Assembly (NCBI RefSeq): GCF_002028425.1
Contig: NZ_CP020042.1
Location: 1,240,001-1,304,000, forward strand
From: Streptomyces katrae
GTDB lineage: Bacteria > Actinomycetota > Actinomycetes > Streptomycetales > Streptomycetaceae
Reading direction: 5' to 3'
DNA length: 64,000 nt
A program made the position numbers and the translations under genes. Shown one piece after another: positions 42,736-52,232 of the stretch. The stretch's first letter is position 1. Every line of letters starts with the position of its first letter. The notes under the pieces are model-generated. The model did not search any database. It had not been told where the DNA came from and saw nothing but the letters and a program-made list of their open reading frames with translations.

Positions 42736-44667
42736 TCAGCCGGCGTGGACGTGGGGGCGGCGGGAGCGGTCGGGTTCGGCCTCGCGGATGACCTCGCGGG
42801 TGACCGGGGCGACCTCGCCCTGGCCGAAGAGGAAGAACCGCAGGAAGTTGGCCATCGGGTTGCCCTCGGTCCACTCGAAGTAGATGTGCGGGCGCTGCCC
42901 CGTCTCGTCGCGGACGTGCAGCAGCAGCGCGGCGAGGGCGTTGGGGATGGTGGAGCTCTCCAGGGTCAGGACCCGGTAGCGGCCGTGGAGCACCTCGCCC
43001 CGGACCTTGAGCCCGGACTCGAACTCGGACGGGTCGAGGACCGTGACCTCGACGAACATGACGTCGTCGCCGTCCGGGATGTCGTTGTCGGCCCGGATCT
43101 GCGCGACCTTGTCTCGGTACTCGGCCTTGTCGCGGTGGTCCGGCTCGTTCGCGATGAAACGTATCGTCCGGTTCGCGGTGTCTCGGATGAACCGCTGGGC
43201 CATGTCGTCGAGCTCCACGTGCGTCACGCGCAGCTCGAAGACGCGGGCGAGGCGGGAGAGCAGGGACAGGGCCATGATCCCGCCGATGAAGCAGGCGCCG
43301 ATCTTCACGCCGTCGGGGCGCTCGACCACGTTTACGGCGGTCGTGTAGATGAAGACGGCGGAGATGATCCCGAAGCCGATGGTCCAGCCGCGTTCGCCGG
43401 CCTTGCGGGCGGCGATGGTGACGGCGACGGCGGCCGAGGTGATCAGTACGAGGACGCCGGTGGCGTAGGCGCCGCCCTGGGCGTCGACGTCCGCGTTGAA
43501 GAGCCAGGTCACCAGGAAGGCGATCAGCGTGAAGACGATCACCATCGGGCGCAGGGCCCGGGCCCAGTGCGGGGCCATGCCGTAACGGGGCAGGTAGCGC
43601 GGCATCAGGTTGAGCAGGCCGGCCATGGCGGAGGAGCCCGCGAACCACAGGATGAGGATCGTCGAGACGTCGTAGACGGTGCCGAAGGCGGAGCCGAGGT
43701 GCTCGTGGGCGAGGTAGGCGAGGGCGCGGCCGTTCGCCTCGCCGCCGGACTTGAACTGGTCGGCGGGGATCAGCAGCGTGGTGACGAAGCTGGAGCAGAT
43801 CAGGAAGACGCTCATGATCACGGCGGCCGTGGTGAGCAGCTTCTTGGTGCCCCTGATCCGCCCGGCCGGGTTCTCGGGGGTGTCGTCGGCGGCGCCCTGG
43901 ACGTGCGGCATGACGGCGACGCCGGTCTCGAAGCCGGAGAGGCCGAGGGCCAGCTTGGGGAAGACGACGAGCGCGATGGCGATCATCATGAAGGGGTTGC
44001 CGTGCTCGGTGGTCAGGGCGTCCGACCAGTCGGCGACGACGTGCGGTTCGGTGATCACCTGCCAGAGGCCGACGGCGACGACGACCGCGTTGAGCGCGAG
44101 GTAGGTGGAGACCAGGACCACGGCGACGCCGATGGCCTCGCTGAAGCCCTTGAGGAAGACCGCCCCGAGCAGGGCGACCAGGATCAGGGTGATCAGTACC
44201 TCGTGCCCGTGCAGGGTGCTCGTCAGGTGCGGGTTCTCGACCATGTGGGCGGTCGCGTCGGCGGCCGACAGGGTGATGGTGATCAGGAAGTCGGTGGCCG
44301 CGAACCCGAGGAGGGTGAGGACGAAGAGCTTGCCCTTCCAGAAGGAGAGCAGCCGTTCCAGCATGGCGATGGAACCCTCGCCGTGCGGGCTCTCCTCGGC
44401 CACGCGCCGGTAGACGGGCAGGGCTCCGAAGAGGGTGAGGAGCACCAGCACGATCGTCGCGACCGGCGACAGCAGTCCGGCGGCCAGCGCGGCGATGCCG
44501 GGCTGGTAGCCGAGGGTGGAGAAGTAGTCGAGACCGGTCAGGCACATGACGCGCCACCAGGGGCGCCCTTCGTGCGCGGCATCGGCGTGCGACTGCTGTC
44601 GGGACCGGTCGGTCAAGCCTTCCAGCATCCACGCGCGCAGGCGTGAGGTGCGGGCAGGGGTGGCCAT
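42736..44667 (-). CDS. APC-family permease with soluble C-terminal domain
   Basis: This 643-residue protein has about 12 TM helices beginning with [37 protein letters not shown] and containing [16 protein letters not shown] ~150-residue cytoplasmic C-domain ([25 protein letters not shown]...[14 protein letters not shown]...) follows. This is the architecture of actinobacterial APC/KUP-like permeases, which may move amino acids or potassium. ATG 44667 ([15 protein letters not shown]) has AGGAG upstream; an earlier ATG at 44712 would add 15 atypical residues. I saw no c-di-AMP riboswitch in the 180-base leader. Confidence 0.85.
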   Translation of the reverse strand: MATPARTSRLRAWMLEGLTDRSRQQSHADAAHEGRPWWRVMCLTGLDYFSTLGYQPGIAALAAGLLSPVATIVLVLLTLFGALPVYRRVAEESPHGEGSIAMLERLLSFWKGKLFVLTLLGFAATDFLITITLSAADATAHMVENPHLTSTLHGHEVLITLILVALLGAVFLKGFSEAIGVAVVLVSTYLALNAVVVAVGLWQVITEPHVVADWSDALTTEHGNPFMMIAIALVVFPKLALGLSGFETGVAVMPHVQGAADDTPENPAGRIRGTKKLLTTAAVIMSVFLICSSFVTTLLIPADQFKSGGEANGRALAYLAHEHLGSAFGTVYDVSTILILWFAGSSAMAGLLNLMPRYLPRYGMAPHWARALRPMVIVFTLIAFLVTWLFNADVDAQGGAYATGVLVLITSAAVAVTIAARKAGERGWTIGFGIISAVFIYTTAVNVVERPDGVKIGACFIGGIMALSLLSRLARVFELRVTHVELDDMAQRFIRDTANRTIRFIANEPDHRDKAEYRDKVAQIRADNDIPDGDDVMFVEVTVLDPSEFESGLKVRGEVLHGRYRVLTLESSTIPNALAALLLHVRDETGQRPHIYFEWTEGNPMANFLRFFLFGQGEVAPVTREVIREAEPDRSRRPHVHAG

Positions 44668-44848
44668 CGTGGGGGGCTCCTGTCGTGGGACATGAATCGG
44701 CCATCGACACACCGACGGCTGAGCCAGCGTACGCAGCGAGACCGTTTTTGCACGTCAGGCGACCGATCCTGACACTTCCTTAACGCCCATCCGGCCGATG
44801 ACCCGAAAATCCGACGACTGGTGATCTTCCTCGGGTGAGACTCACCGC

Positions 44849-45448
44849 ATGACCGGAGCCGATTTCAAAGAAGACCTGCGGGTGTACCTCCAGGACGCCC
44901 GCGACGCCCTCCTGTGGAAGCTGGAAGGGCTCGGCGAGTACGACGTGCGCCGCCCGCTGACCCCCACCGGGACGAACCTGCTGGGCCTGGTCAAGCACCT
45001 GACCAGCGCCGAGGCCCTCTACTTCGGCGCGACCTTCGGCCGCCCCTTCGAGGCACCGGGCCTGTGGATCACGGGCGACGCCGAGCCCAACGCGGACCTG
45101 TGGGCCACCCCGGAGGAGTCTCGCGAGCGGATCACCGGGCTCTACCGCGCCGTATGGGCCCACTCGGACGAGACGATCAGGACACTGGACCTCGACGCCG
45201 TCGGCCGGGTGGCGTGGGGCGACCGGAACGAGACCACCCTGCACCGGAGCCTCGTGCACATGATCGCCGAGACCGGCCGGCACGCCGGGCACGCCGACAT
45301 CGTCCGCGAGCTGGTCGACGCCACCACCGGCCTGCGCGCCGACGGCGAGTGCACACCCGACGGCGACACGGCGTGGTGGCGGGAGCACCACGGCCGGGTC
45401 GAGCGCGCGGCCCGGGAGGCCGGCCGGGCCGACGGCTCCGCGCCCTAG
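44849..45448 (+). CDS. DinB/DUF664-family protein
   Basis: This 199-residue four-helix-bundle protein has LLGLVKHLTSAEALYFG near 42-58 and HMIAETGRHAGHADIVREL near 137-155, which supply the His triad typical of DinB/MDMPI-like proteins. Family members include metal-dependent thiol transferases using mycothiol or bacillithiol. The substrate here is not known. Divergent from the APC permease. Confidence 0.88.
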   Translation: MTGADFKEDLRVYLQDARDALLWKLEGLGEYDVRRPLTPTGTNLLGLVKHLTSAEALYFGATFGRPFEAPGLWITGDAEPNADLWATPEESRERITGLYRAVWAHSDETIRTLDLDAVGRVAWGDRNETTLHRSLVHMIAETGRHAGHADIVRELVDATTGLRADGECTPDGDTAWWREHHGRVERAAREAGRADGSAP

Positions 45449-45633
45449 CGTTCCGGGGCCGCAGGGGGCCGTCGTCACCGCACTGCGCACCGCCCGTTTT
45501 CTGGAGGCCGGCCCCGACCTGGTCCGGTCCCCGGCCCCGGCCGCGCCGGGGCCGCGGGAGTCGCAGGAGCACGAGCGGCAGCTGGAGTCCGCCGTGTAGG
45601 GTCCGGCACGTTCTTCCCGGCGGCGAGAGCGAG

Positions 45634-45677
45634 CGGGCCCCGTCCCGAAGGAGGGCCGTCCTGTGGGACGGGGCCCG
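45634..45677. terminator. Hairpin between DinB and DUF885 genes
   Basis: CGGGCCCCGTCCC (45634-45646) pairs perfectly with GGGACGGGGCCCG (45665-45677) over an 18-base loop, 16 bases beyond the DUF885 stop. It may end transcription of both convergent genes. The rest of the gap (45449-45633) shows no supportable gene. Confidence 0.65.
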
Positions 45678-45692
45678 TCGCCGCCGCTGGTC

Positions 45693-47369
45693 CTAAAGTG
45701 CGGCGAGTTGGCCGACCAGGTCGTCGAGGCCGAGCGAGCCCTGGGCGAGCGCCTTCATGTGCCAGGTCTTGAGGTCGAACGCGGCGCCTTGCCGGCTGCG
45801 GGCGGCTTCGCGTCCCCGCAGCCAGGCACGTTCACCGAGTTTGTAGCCGATGGCCTGGCCGGGCCAGCCGAGGTATCGCACGATCTCGCTGTCGCGCAGT
45901 TCGGCGGGGCTGCCGTTGTACGTGGCCATGAACTCGGTGGCGAGTTCGGGAGTCCAGCGCTCGCCGGGGTGGAAGCCGGCATCGGCGGGGATGGAGAGGC
46001 CCAGGTGCATGCCGATGTCGATGATCACCCGGATGGTGCGCAGCATTTGCTCGTCGAGGAAGCCGAGACGGTGGGCGGGGTCGGTGAGGAAGCCCAGGTC
46101 GTCCATGAGCCTTTCGGCGTACAGGGCCCAGCCCTCGATGTTGGCGCTGACCATGCCCAGCGTGGTCTGGTAGCGGCTGAGCCGCTCGGAGTGGGCGACC
46201 CACTGGGCGAGTTGCAGGTGGTGTCCGGGGACGCCTTCGTGGTACCAGACGCTGACGAGCTGCCAGGTCGGGAAGGTGTCGCGGCCGAGGGTGGGGAAGT
46301 AGGTGCGGCCCGGTCGGCTGAAGTCCAGACTGGGGCCTGAGTAGTACGGTGCCGCGGCGCTGCCGGCCGGCGCGATCAGGGACTCGACCCGGCGCAGGGG
46401 GCCGGAGATGTCGAAGTGGGCGCCGTCGAGGGCGGTGATCGCCCGGTCCATGAGCTGCTGCAGCCAGTCGCGGATCGCTTCCGCGCCCTCGACCGCGTGC
46501 CCGTGCCGCTCCAGGTGGTGCATGGCCTCCCGGACTCCCGCCCCGGGAAGCACGCGTTCGGCCTCGGCGCGCATCTCGGCGTTGGTGCGGTGGAACTCGC
46601 TCCAGGCCCAGGCGTAGGCCTCGTCCAGGTCGAGATCGGCGCCGGTGTGGTGGCGCACGGCGAGCCGGTAGCGTTCCCGCCCGACGGCGTCCGGGGTTCC
46701 GACGGTGGCCGGCGCATAGGTGTCGCGCAGCCAGTCGCGGAACCCGGCGACGGCCGCGGTGGCCCGGTGGGCGGCGGCGTCCAGTTCGCCGCGCAGCCGT
46801 TCGGGGCCGGGGGAGACGAAGTCGGCGAACCACCCCGCGCCGCCGGTGCCTTCGCCCGTCCAGGCGGTGAGCTGGTCGACGACTGCGATGGCCTGGCGTG
46901 GCGCGGCGAGCAGCCGGCGGGATATCCCCTCGGTGAGCGTCGCGCGGTACCCGTCGAGCGCGGCGGGCAGGTTGCGCATGCGCCCGGCCACCGCCGCCCA
47001 GTCGTCGTCGGTGGCGGTCGGCATGAAGGTGAAGATGTCCCGTACGTGGTGAACGTGCGCACCGATGTTGCGCAGTTGGCGGAAGTTCTCGCCGGAGTCG
47101 TGCAGGGCCAGCCCGGCGGTGAGGCGCTCGCGGAGCAGCCGCGCGCAGGACCGGTCCGCAGGGTCGTCGCCGGTGGGAACGGTGCCGAGTGCGGCCAGGG
47201 TGCCCCGGGCGATGTCGGCGAGCGATTCGAACCCCTCGGGGGAGAGATCCGGTTGCCGGGCGTCGCCCGGGTGCAGGCCGAGCCAGGCGGCCTCCAATGG
47301 ATCGTGCGCGGCCACCTGGTCGAGGTGGCGGTCGGCGATGGCCCGTGCGGTGATCGTTTCATCCGTCAT
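45693..47369 (-). CDS. DUF885 family protein (predicted metal-dependent hydrolase)
   Basis: This 558-residue protein starts MTDETITARAIADRHLDQVA and contains the family signature YHEGVPGHHLQLAQ near residue 372, an HExxxGHH metal site, and IEGWALYAERLMDDLGF near 405. DUF885 proteins resemble zinc carboxypeptidases such as M32, and no lipid or signal sequence is visible, so it should be cytoplasmic. Substrate unknown. It is divergent from the Trypco1/STAND pair, with 170 bases between. Confidence 0.87.
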   Translation of the reverse strand: MTDETITARAIADRHLDQVAAHDPLEAAWLGLHPGDARQPDLSPEGFESLADIARGTLAALGTVPTGDDPADRSCARLLRERLTAGLALHDSGENFRQLRNIGAHVHHVRDIFTFMPTATDDDWAAVAGRMRNLPAALDGYRATLTEGISRRLLAAPRQAIAVVDQLTAWTGEGTGGAGWFADFVSPGPERLRGELDAAAHRATAAVAGFRDWLRDTYAPATVGTPDAVGRERYRLAVRHHTGADLDLDEAYAWAWSEFHRTNAEMRAEAERVLPGAGVREAMHHLERHGHAVEGAEAIRDWLQQLMDRAITALDGAHFDISGPLRRVESLIAPAGSAAAPYYSGPSLDFSRPGRTYFPTLGRDTFPTWQLVSVWYHEGVPGHHLQLAQWVAHSERLSRYQTTLGMVSANIEGWALYAERLMDDLGFLTDPAHRLGFLDEQMLRTIRVIIDIGMHLGLSIPADAGFHPGERWTPELATEFMATYNGSPAELRDSEIVRYLGWPGQAIGYKLGERAWLRGREAARSRQGAAFDLKTWHMKALAQGSLGLDDLVGQLAAL

Positions 47370-47539
47370 GCCGACATCCTGGCCCAAGCCGACGCCCACC
47401 ATGATCCAGTCGAACCGGCCCGCCAGGTCGGTTTCGGCCATCCCCGGCGCACATGCTCCTCGGTCTTGCCCCGACTCCCCTCCGGCGTGAAAGAGTTGCA
47501 AGGACACCGAGCCGCTGGGCGACGGGGAGGGTGGTCGGC

Positions 47540-47890
47540 ATGGGTACCGACGTGCGTACGGTCGAGGTCCCGCTCGGGGACGGCACCGACGGGGTCTTAC
47601 GGGTGCAGATACGCGAGGTCGACGAATCGCTGGCGCGGGTCGGGCGCGGCGGCGGCGCGGTGGCGCGGGCTTCGCGCTCCTTCGGGGACATGGTGGACGG
47701 CATCCGGCCGGTCGCCGACAGCTTCGTCAGCCGCCTCGGCGGGATGGCCCACCGGCCGGACGAGATCACCCTGGAATTCGGGGTGTCCCTGTCGGCCGAG
47801 GCGGACATCGTGATCGCGAGCACCACGACCGAGGCCAACTTCTCGGTCACGCTGACCTGGAACTCCCGGACCCCCCGCGACACACCGTAG
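47540..47890 (+). CDS. Trypsin-co-occurring domain protein (Trypco1/CU044_2847 family)
   Basis: This 116-residue protein reads MGTDVRTVEVPLGDGTDGVLRVQI...ARASRSFGDMVDGIRPVADSFVSRL...PDEITLEFGVSLSAEADIVIASTTTEANFSVTLTW. The pattern is the Trypco1 fold, a small beta-rich domain that is nearly always encoded next to trypsin-like proteases with STAND ATPases. It lies nine bases before the trypsin-STAND-WD40 gene, so the two are co-transcribed. From published comparative genomics (Kaur, Burroughs, Iyer, Aravind 2020, recalled) these pairs are predicted conflict/defence systems. It may be a substrate, inhibitor or adaptor of the protease. Confidence 0.85.
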   Translation: MGTDVRTVEVPLGDGTDGVLRVQIREVDESLARVGRGGGAVARASRSFGDMVDGIRPVADSFVSRLGGMAHRPDEITLEFGVSLSAEADIVIASTTTEANFSVTLTWNSRTPRDTP

Positions 47891-47899
47891 GGGCGGGGG

Positions 47900-50800
47900 A
47901 TGACCACCGGGAGCGGCGGCCCGGCGAACGCCGACGCCGCGCTGGGCTCCGCCGTCGTCCGCGTCACCGGTCCCGACGGGGCGGTCGGCGGCGTCGGCTT
48001 CCTCGTGGCCGCGGACCTGGCCCTGACCTGCGCCCACGTCGTCGCCGACGCGCTGGGGCTGGAGCGGGGACTGGCCGCGGCCCCGGCCGGCGCACTGACC
48101 CTCGACCGGCCCCTGTCCGGCAGCCCGGGCAGTACCCCGGCGGAGGTGGCGCACTGGGTCCCGCTGCGGGACGACGGCACCGGGGACATCGCGGTCCTGC
48201 GGCTGGCGGCCCCGGTCCCGGGCGCGACCCCGCTGGCCATGGCCTCGCCGCCCGGGGTGTGGGAGCACCCGGTGCGGGTGGCGGGCTTCCCCGCCTCCTC
48301 CCCCGGCGGCGTCTGGCACGCCGGACGGCTGCGCGGCCCCACGGCCGAGGGGTGGGTACAGCTCTCCGGCGCCGACCGGCAGGGCGTCCCCGTGGACAAG
48401 GGGTTCAGCGGCAGCCCCGTCTGGGACGAGCGGGCCGGGGCCGTCGTCGGCATGGTCGTGGCCGCCCAGCTCTCGGGAACCCGCCAGAGCTTCATGATCC
48501 CCACCCGGACCCTGCTCGCGGAGGTCCCCGCCCTCACCCCCGTCCTCACCCCGGCCTCCCCCTTCCGGGGCCTGGAGACCTACCGGGAGGCCGACGCGGC
48601 GGTGTACTTCGGCCGGGACGCCGAGGCCGCCGACGTCACCGCCCTCCTGAACTCCGGCCCCCGCCCCTGCGTGGCCCTGATCGGCCCCTCGGGCTGCGGG
48701 AAGTCCTCGCTGGCCCTGGCCGGCGTGGCACCCCGGCTGCGGGCCCGGGGCCACGAGGTGCTGGTGGTACGGGCCGCCGACGGGCTCCCGGTGCGCACCG
48801 CCCTCGCGGCCGAGCTCGCCCGGCTGGCCCGGCCGCGACGGCACGCCGGCCCGGCGGCGCTGCGGGAGCTGGAGGAGTCCCTGACCCGGCACGGCCTGCC
48901 GGTCGCCGCGCGGCTGGCCCTGGGCGACGGGCGCGCCGGACGGCTGCTCGTCGTGCTCGACCAGGCCGAGGCCGTCCTGGCCGGCCCGCGGCGCGGGGGC
49001 GACGACGGGGTGGGGCTGCTCTTCCCCGATCCGCATCCCCCCGGACTGCGGGTGCTCCTCACGCTCCGGACCGACTTCACGGACGCGGCCGTGGCGCACC
49101 CCGTCCTGGGCCCGGCCCTGGCCCGGGCCGACGTCCGGGCGCTGCTGCCCATGACCCGCGCCCAGATGTCCGAGGTGATCCTGCGTCCACTCGCCCGGGT
49201 CCCCTCCGTCTCGTACGATCCCGGCCTGGTCGCCCGGATGCTGGACGACGCCGGCACCGAGCCCGGCGCCCTGCCGCTGCTGGGATTCGTCCTGGCCCGG
49301 CTCTGGGACGAGCAGGCCCTGGGGCGGCTGCGGTTCGACTCGTACGAGGAGATCGGCGGGGTCCGGGGGGCGCTGGGCCGGCACGCGGAGGCCGCCTGGC
49401 GCGAGTGCGTCGGGGAGGCGGACCGGGAGGAGGCCCTGAGGCTGCTGACCGCGCTGGTCAGGCTGCTGCCGGGGAGCGAGGCCCCGCTGCGCGGGGTGCT
49501 GGGCCGGGCCGAGGCCGGGGAGGAGCGCTGGCGGATCGCCGGCCGGCTGGCGCAGCGGCGGATCCTGGTCGTCGGCGGGGATCCGGAGCGCGGCCAGACC
49601 GTGGAGCTGGCGCACGAGGCGCTGATCGGTGCCTGGCCCACCCTGGCCCGGCAGGTGGCGCGGGACCGGCAGTTCCTGACCTGGCGCGCCGGACTGCGCC
49701 ACGACCTCGACCGCTGGCACGCGCTGGGCGAGCCCCGGGACCAGCTGCTGACGGGTGCCCCGCTCGACACCGCCGTCGCACAGACCGCGACCCGGGGCGA
49801 GGAACTCTCCGCACAGGAGCGGGAGTTCCTGCGGGCGAGCGTGGCCCGGCGCACGGAGGAGGCGGCTCAGGCCCGGCGGGCCGGGCGGCTGAAGCGGGCG
49901 GGCGTCGTCGTACTGAGCCTCGCGCTGGTCGCCACCCTCGTCGCCTCCTGGAAGCTCTACGGGGCGAACGGCAGGCTCGACGAGGACCTGAGGCGCGGTG
50001 CCTCCCCGCAGCTGGCCCAGCTGGCGGCCCGGCTGGACGACGTCTCGCTCGGTACCTCGGCCCTGATGAGCGCGGCCGCGTACCGCACGTCCCCGCAGCC
50101 GGAGGCGCAGACGGCCCTGTTCGAGCAGTACGTGCGGATGCGGCAGGTCGACCGGATCGCGCTGGAGGGCAGGGGCGAGGTCCGGAACACGATCCTCAGC
50201 GAGGACGGCCGGCACGTCACCATCGGCCTCTCCTCCGGCGACGTCCTGGGCGCCGACCTCGGCACGGGACCGCCGCGCCTGTCCAACCTCCGGGAGGGCA
50301 CGACCCGGCTGGTGACCGCCACCGGGGACGGCCGCACCGCCGCGGCCTCCAGCCCCCACGGCGTCATCACGGTGGGCATCCGTCAGGCCGACGACAGCTG
50401 GCGGACGGTGAAGCTGCGGGGTGCCGAGCAGGTCCGGGACAACGCCCGGCCGGCCGACGACCTACGCTTCGACGCCTCGGGGCGACGGCTGCTCGCGGCC
50501 ATCCCGGCGGAGGGCGTCTCGGTGTGGGAGGCGGTCCAGGGAACGAGGGTCGGGGCCACGCTCACCCCGCCCTCGGGCTGGACCGTCTCGAACGCCTGGT
50601 TCGGGCCGGACGGCGACACCGTGATCGGCCGGATCGTCCGGGAAGGAGCGGCCGCCGGGGCGAGCGGCAGGCTCGTGCGCTGGCAGCTCTCCGACGGCCG
50701 CCTCGACGAGCAGTCCTGGGGCACCCAGGAGACCGGCCCGGTCACGGTCAGCGCTGACGGCTCCACCCTCGTCCGGTGCACTGCGGACGGTGTCCTCCAG

Positions 50801-52210
50801 GCCTGGGACCTGGCCGGTGAGCCGAAGGTGAAGAGGCAGTACAGCACCGGCCAGCTGGGCCTGGTCTGCCCGCTGTTCGTGCCCCGGCTCGACCGGACCG
50901 GGCGCTTCCTGCTCAACCCGGCGCAGCGGTTCGGGGGGAGCCTGGGCCGGTACCGGTGCCTGGTGCTGGACCTCCAGGAAGGGCTGCCCGCCACGCTCGA
51001 CCTGCCCGCCGCCACGCAGCAGGACGAGTTCGTCGCGGGTTCCGCGACGCTGCCGGCGATCAGCCTCGCCGGACCTCCCGAGGCGATGAAGGTGGCGATC
51101 AGCGCGGCGGGCACGATCGTCGTGGCGGAGGTGCCGCGGCCGACCGGCTTCGACAGTGCCATGCTCACGAGCCTGATCCGCACCGTGGACGTGGACCACA
51201 ACCGGGTCGCCAGTGTCGACGCGGACGGCGGGACCCTGCGCCTGTGGGACCTGACGACGCGCCGCCAGCTCGCGGCCCTGCGTCCCTCGGCCCCGCTCGC
51301 GCGGCTCTACGCGTCGTTCAGCCCCGACGGCAAACGGCTGCTGACCGTCACCGCCGACGGCCTCGGGGTCCTGGTGTGGGACCTGAAGGGGGCGGACGGC
51401 CCCCCTCTCACCGAGGTGCGCCGCCTCGCCCTGCCCGCTCCCCCCGGCATCGACCCGTCGCGAGCGGACCCCCGCACGGGCCGCACACCGGCCTGGGTCG
51501 TCGTCTCGTTCGACGGCGACGACCATGCCCTGGTATCGGCCGTCTCCTACGTGTCCCGCTGGGACCTGAAGACCGGCAGGGCGGCGGGTGAGACGTACCG
51601 GCCGCCGCTCCAGGACCCGATCGACGTGTCGACGGCCGCCGCCTCCGTCTTCGCCGCGGCCCGCCCCGGTCACCACCAGGCCGCGGTCCGTGCTCCGGGA
51701 GACCGGATCCAGATCTGGGACTTCGAGAAGGGCACGGCCGACACCATCCCGTTCAAGGAGGAGGACGGTTACGTCAGCCAGATGCTCTTCGACCCGAGCG
51801 GCCGGAAGCTGGCGGTCCTCACCAAGGACGGACGCCTTCAGATCCGGGACATGGAGGGGAAGGAACCGACGAGGACCCTCGCCTATCAGGGCACCCGGTG
51901 GCTGAACGGCTTCCCCGACGCATCCACGCTGAGCACGTTCGGCACGGTCAACTCCTTCACCTTCTGGGACCTGGCCCGAGGCGCCGAAAAGTACCACTTC
52001 ACCCCCGGCTACGGCGGCACCGTCGACTGGTCGGCGGACGGCCGGCGGCTCGCCTGGATGGACGGCTCCACCGTGCAGGTACTGCCCCTGGACCCGGAGG
52101 CCTGGCGCGCCCGGGCATGCCGACTGGCCTCGCGTCCCTTCACGGACGGCGAGCGGCGGCTCCTGCCCCCGGGCTCCCGCTCCGACGCCTGCGCGGGCCT
52201 CAAGGAGTGA
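47900..52210 (+). CDS. Trypsin-like protease - STAND NTPase - TM - WD40 beta-propeller protein
   Basis: This 1436-residue protein has a trypsin-like domain in residues 15-215, with His46 (TCAHVV), Asp96 (GDIAVLRL) and Ser170 (GFSGSPVW) as the apparent triad. A STAND NTPase follows with Walker A GPSGCGKSS (about 261-269), Walker B LLVVLDQAEAVL and the EPGALPLLGFVLARLW stretch. A TM helix lies at about 670-690 (AGVVVLSLALVATLVASW), then ~700 residues of WD40-like repeats (LRLWDLTTRRQ, IQIWDFEKG). No signal peptide, so the protease and NTPase are cytoplasmic and the propeller probably outside. It reads as a sensor-switch-protease: ligand on the propeller, NTP-driven assembly, proteolysis. Confidence 0.9.
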   Translation: MTTGSGGPANADAALGSAVVRVTGPDGAVGGVGFLVAADLALTCAHVVADALGLERGLAAAPAGALTLDRPLSGSPGSTPAEVAHWVPLRDDGTGDIAVLRLAAPVPGATPLAMASPPGVWEHPVRVAGFPASSPGGVWHAGRLRGPTAEGWVQLSGADRQGVPVDKGFSGSPVWDERAGAVVGMVVAAQLSGTRQSFMIPTRTLLAEVPALTPVLTPASPFRGLETYREADAAVYFGRDAEAADVTALLNSGPRPCVALIGPSGCGKSSLALAGVAPRLRARGHEVLVVRAADGLPVRTALAAELARLARPRRHAGPAALRELEESLTRHGLPVAARLALGDGRAGRLLVVLDQAEAVLAGPRRGGDDGVGLLFPDPHPPGLRVLLTLRTDFTDAAVAHPVLGPALARADVRALLPMTRAQMSEVILRPLARVPSVSYDPGLVARMLDDAGTEPGALPLLGFVLARLWDEQALGRLRFDSYEEIGGVRGALGRHAEAAWRECVGEADREEALRLLTALVRLLPGSEAPLRGVLGRAEAGEERWRIAGRLAQRRILVVGGDPERGQTVELAHEALIGAWPTLARQVARDRQFLTWRAGLRHDLDRWHALGEPRDQLLTGAPLDTAVAQTATRGEELSAQEREFLRASVARRTEEAAQARRAGRLKRAGVVVLSLALVATLVASWKLYGANGRLDEDLRRGASPQLAQLAARLDDVSLGTSALMSAAAYRTSPQPEAQTALFEQYVRMRQVDRIALEGRGEVRNTILSEDGRHVTIGLSSGDVLGADLGTGPPRLSNLREGTTRLVTATGDGRTAAASSPHGVITVGIRQADDSWRTVKLRGAEQVRDNARPADDLRFDASGRRLLAAIPAEGVSVWEAVQGTRVGATLTPPSGWTVSNAWFGPDGDTVIGRIVREGAAAGASGRLVRWQLSDGRLDEQSWGTQETGPVTVSADGSTLVRCTADGVLQAWDLAGEPKVKRQYSTGQLGLVCPLFVPRLDRTGRFLLNPAQRFGGSLGRYRCLVLDLQEGLPATLDLPAATQQDEFVAGSATLPAISLAGPPEAMKVAISAAGTIVVAEVPRPTGFDSAMLTSLIRTVDVDHNRVASVDADGGTLRLWDLTTRRQLAALRPSAPLARLYASFSPDGKRLLTVTADGLGVLVWDLKGADGPPLTEVRRLALPAPPGIDPSRADPRTGRTPAWVVVSFDGDDHALVSAVSYVSRWDLKTGRAAGETYRPPLQDPIDVSTAAASVFAAARPGHHQAAVRAPGDRIQIWDFEKGTADTIPFKEEDGYVSQMLFDPSGRKLAVLTKDGRLQIRDMEGKEPTRTLAYQGTRWLNGFPDASTLSTFGTVNSFTFWDLARGAEKYHFTPGYGGTVDWSADGRRLAWMDGSTVQVLPLDPEAWRARACRLASRPFTDGERRLLPPGSRSDACAGLKE

Positions 52211-52232
52211 GCCCGCGCAGGCGGCAGCCGGG

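Noticed and set aside
44668..44848. c-di-AMP (ydaO) riboswitch before the APC permease
   Set aside because: The leader is short and lacks the conserved ydaO elements; only an unstructured promoter region is visible.
45449..45633. Short frame ending ALRTARFLEAGPDLVRSP...RQLESAV in the DinB/DUF885 gap
   Set aside because: Could be a degraded gene end but has no start, no ribosome site and no family I recognise.
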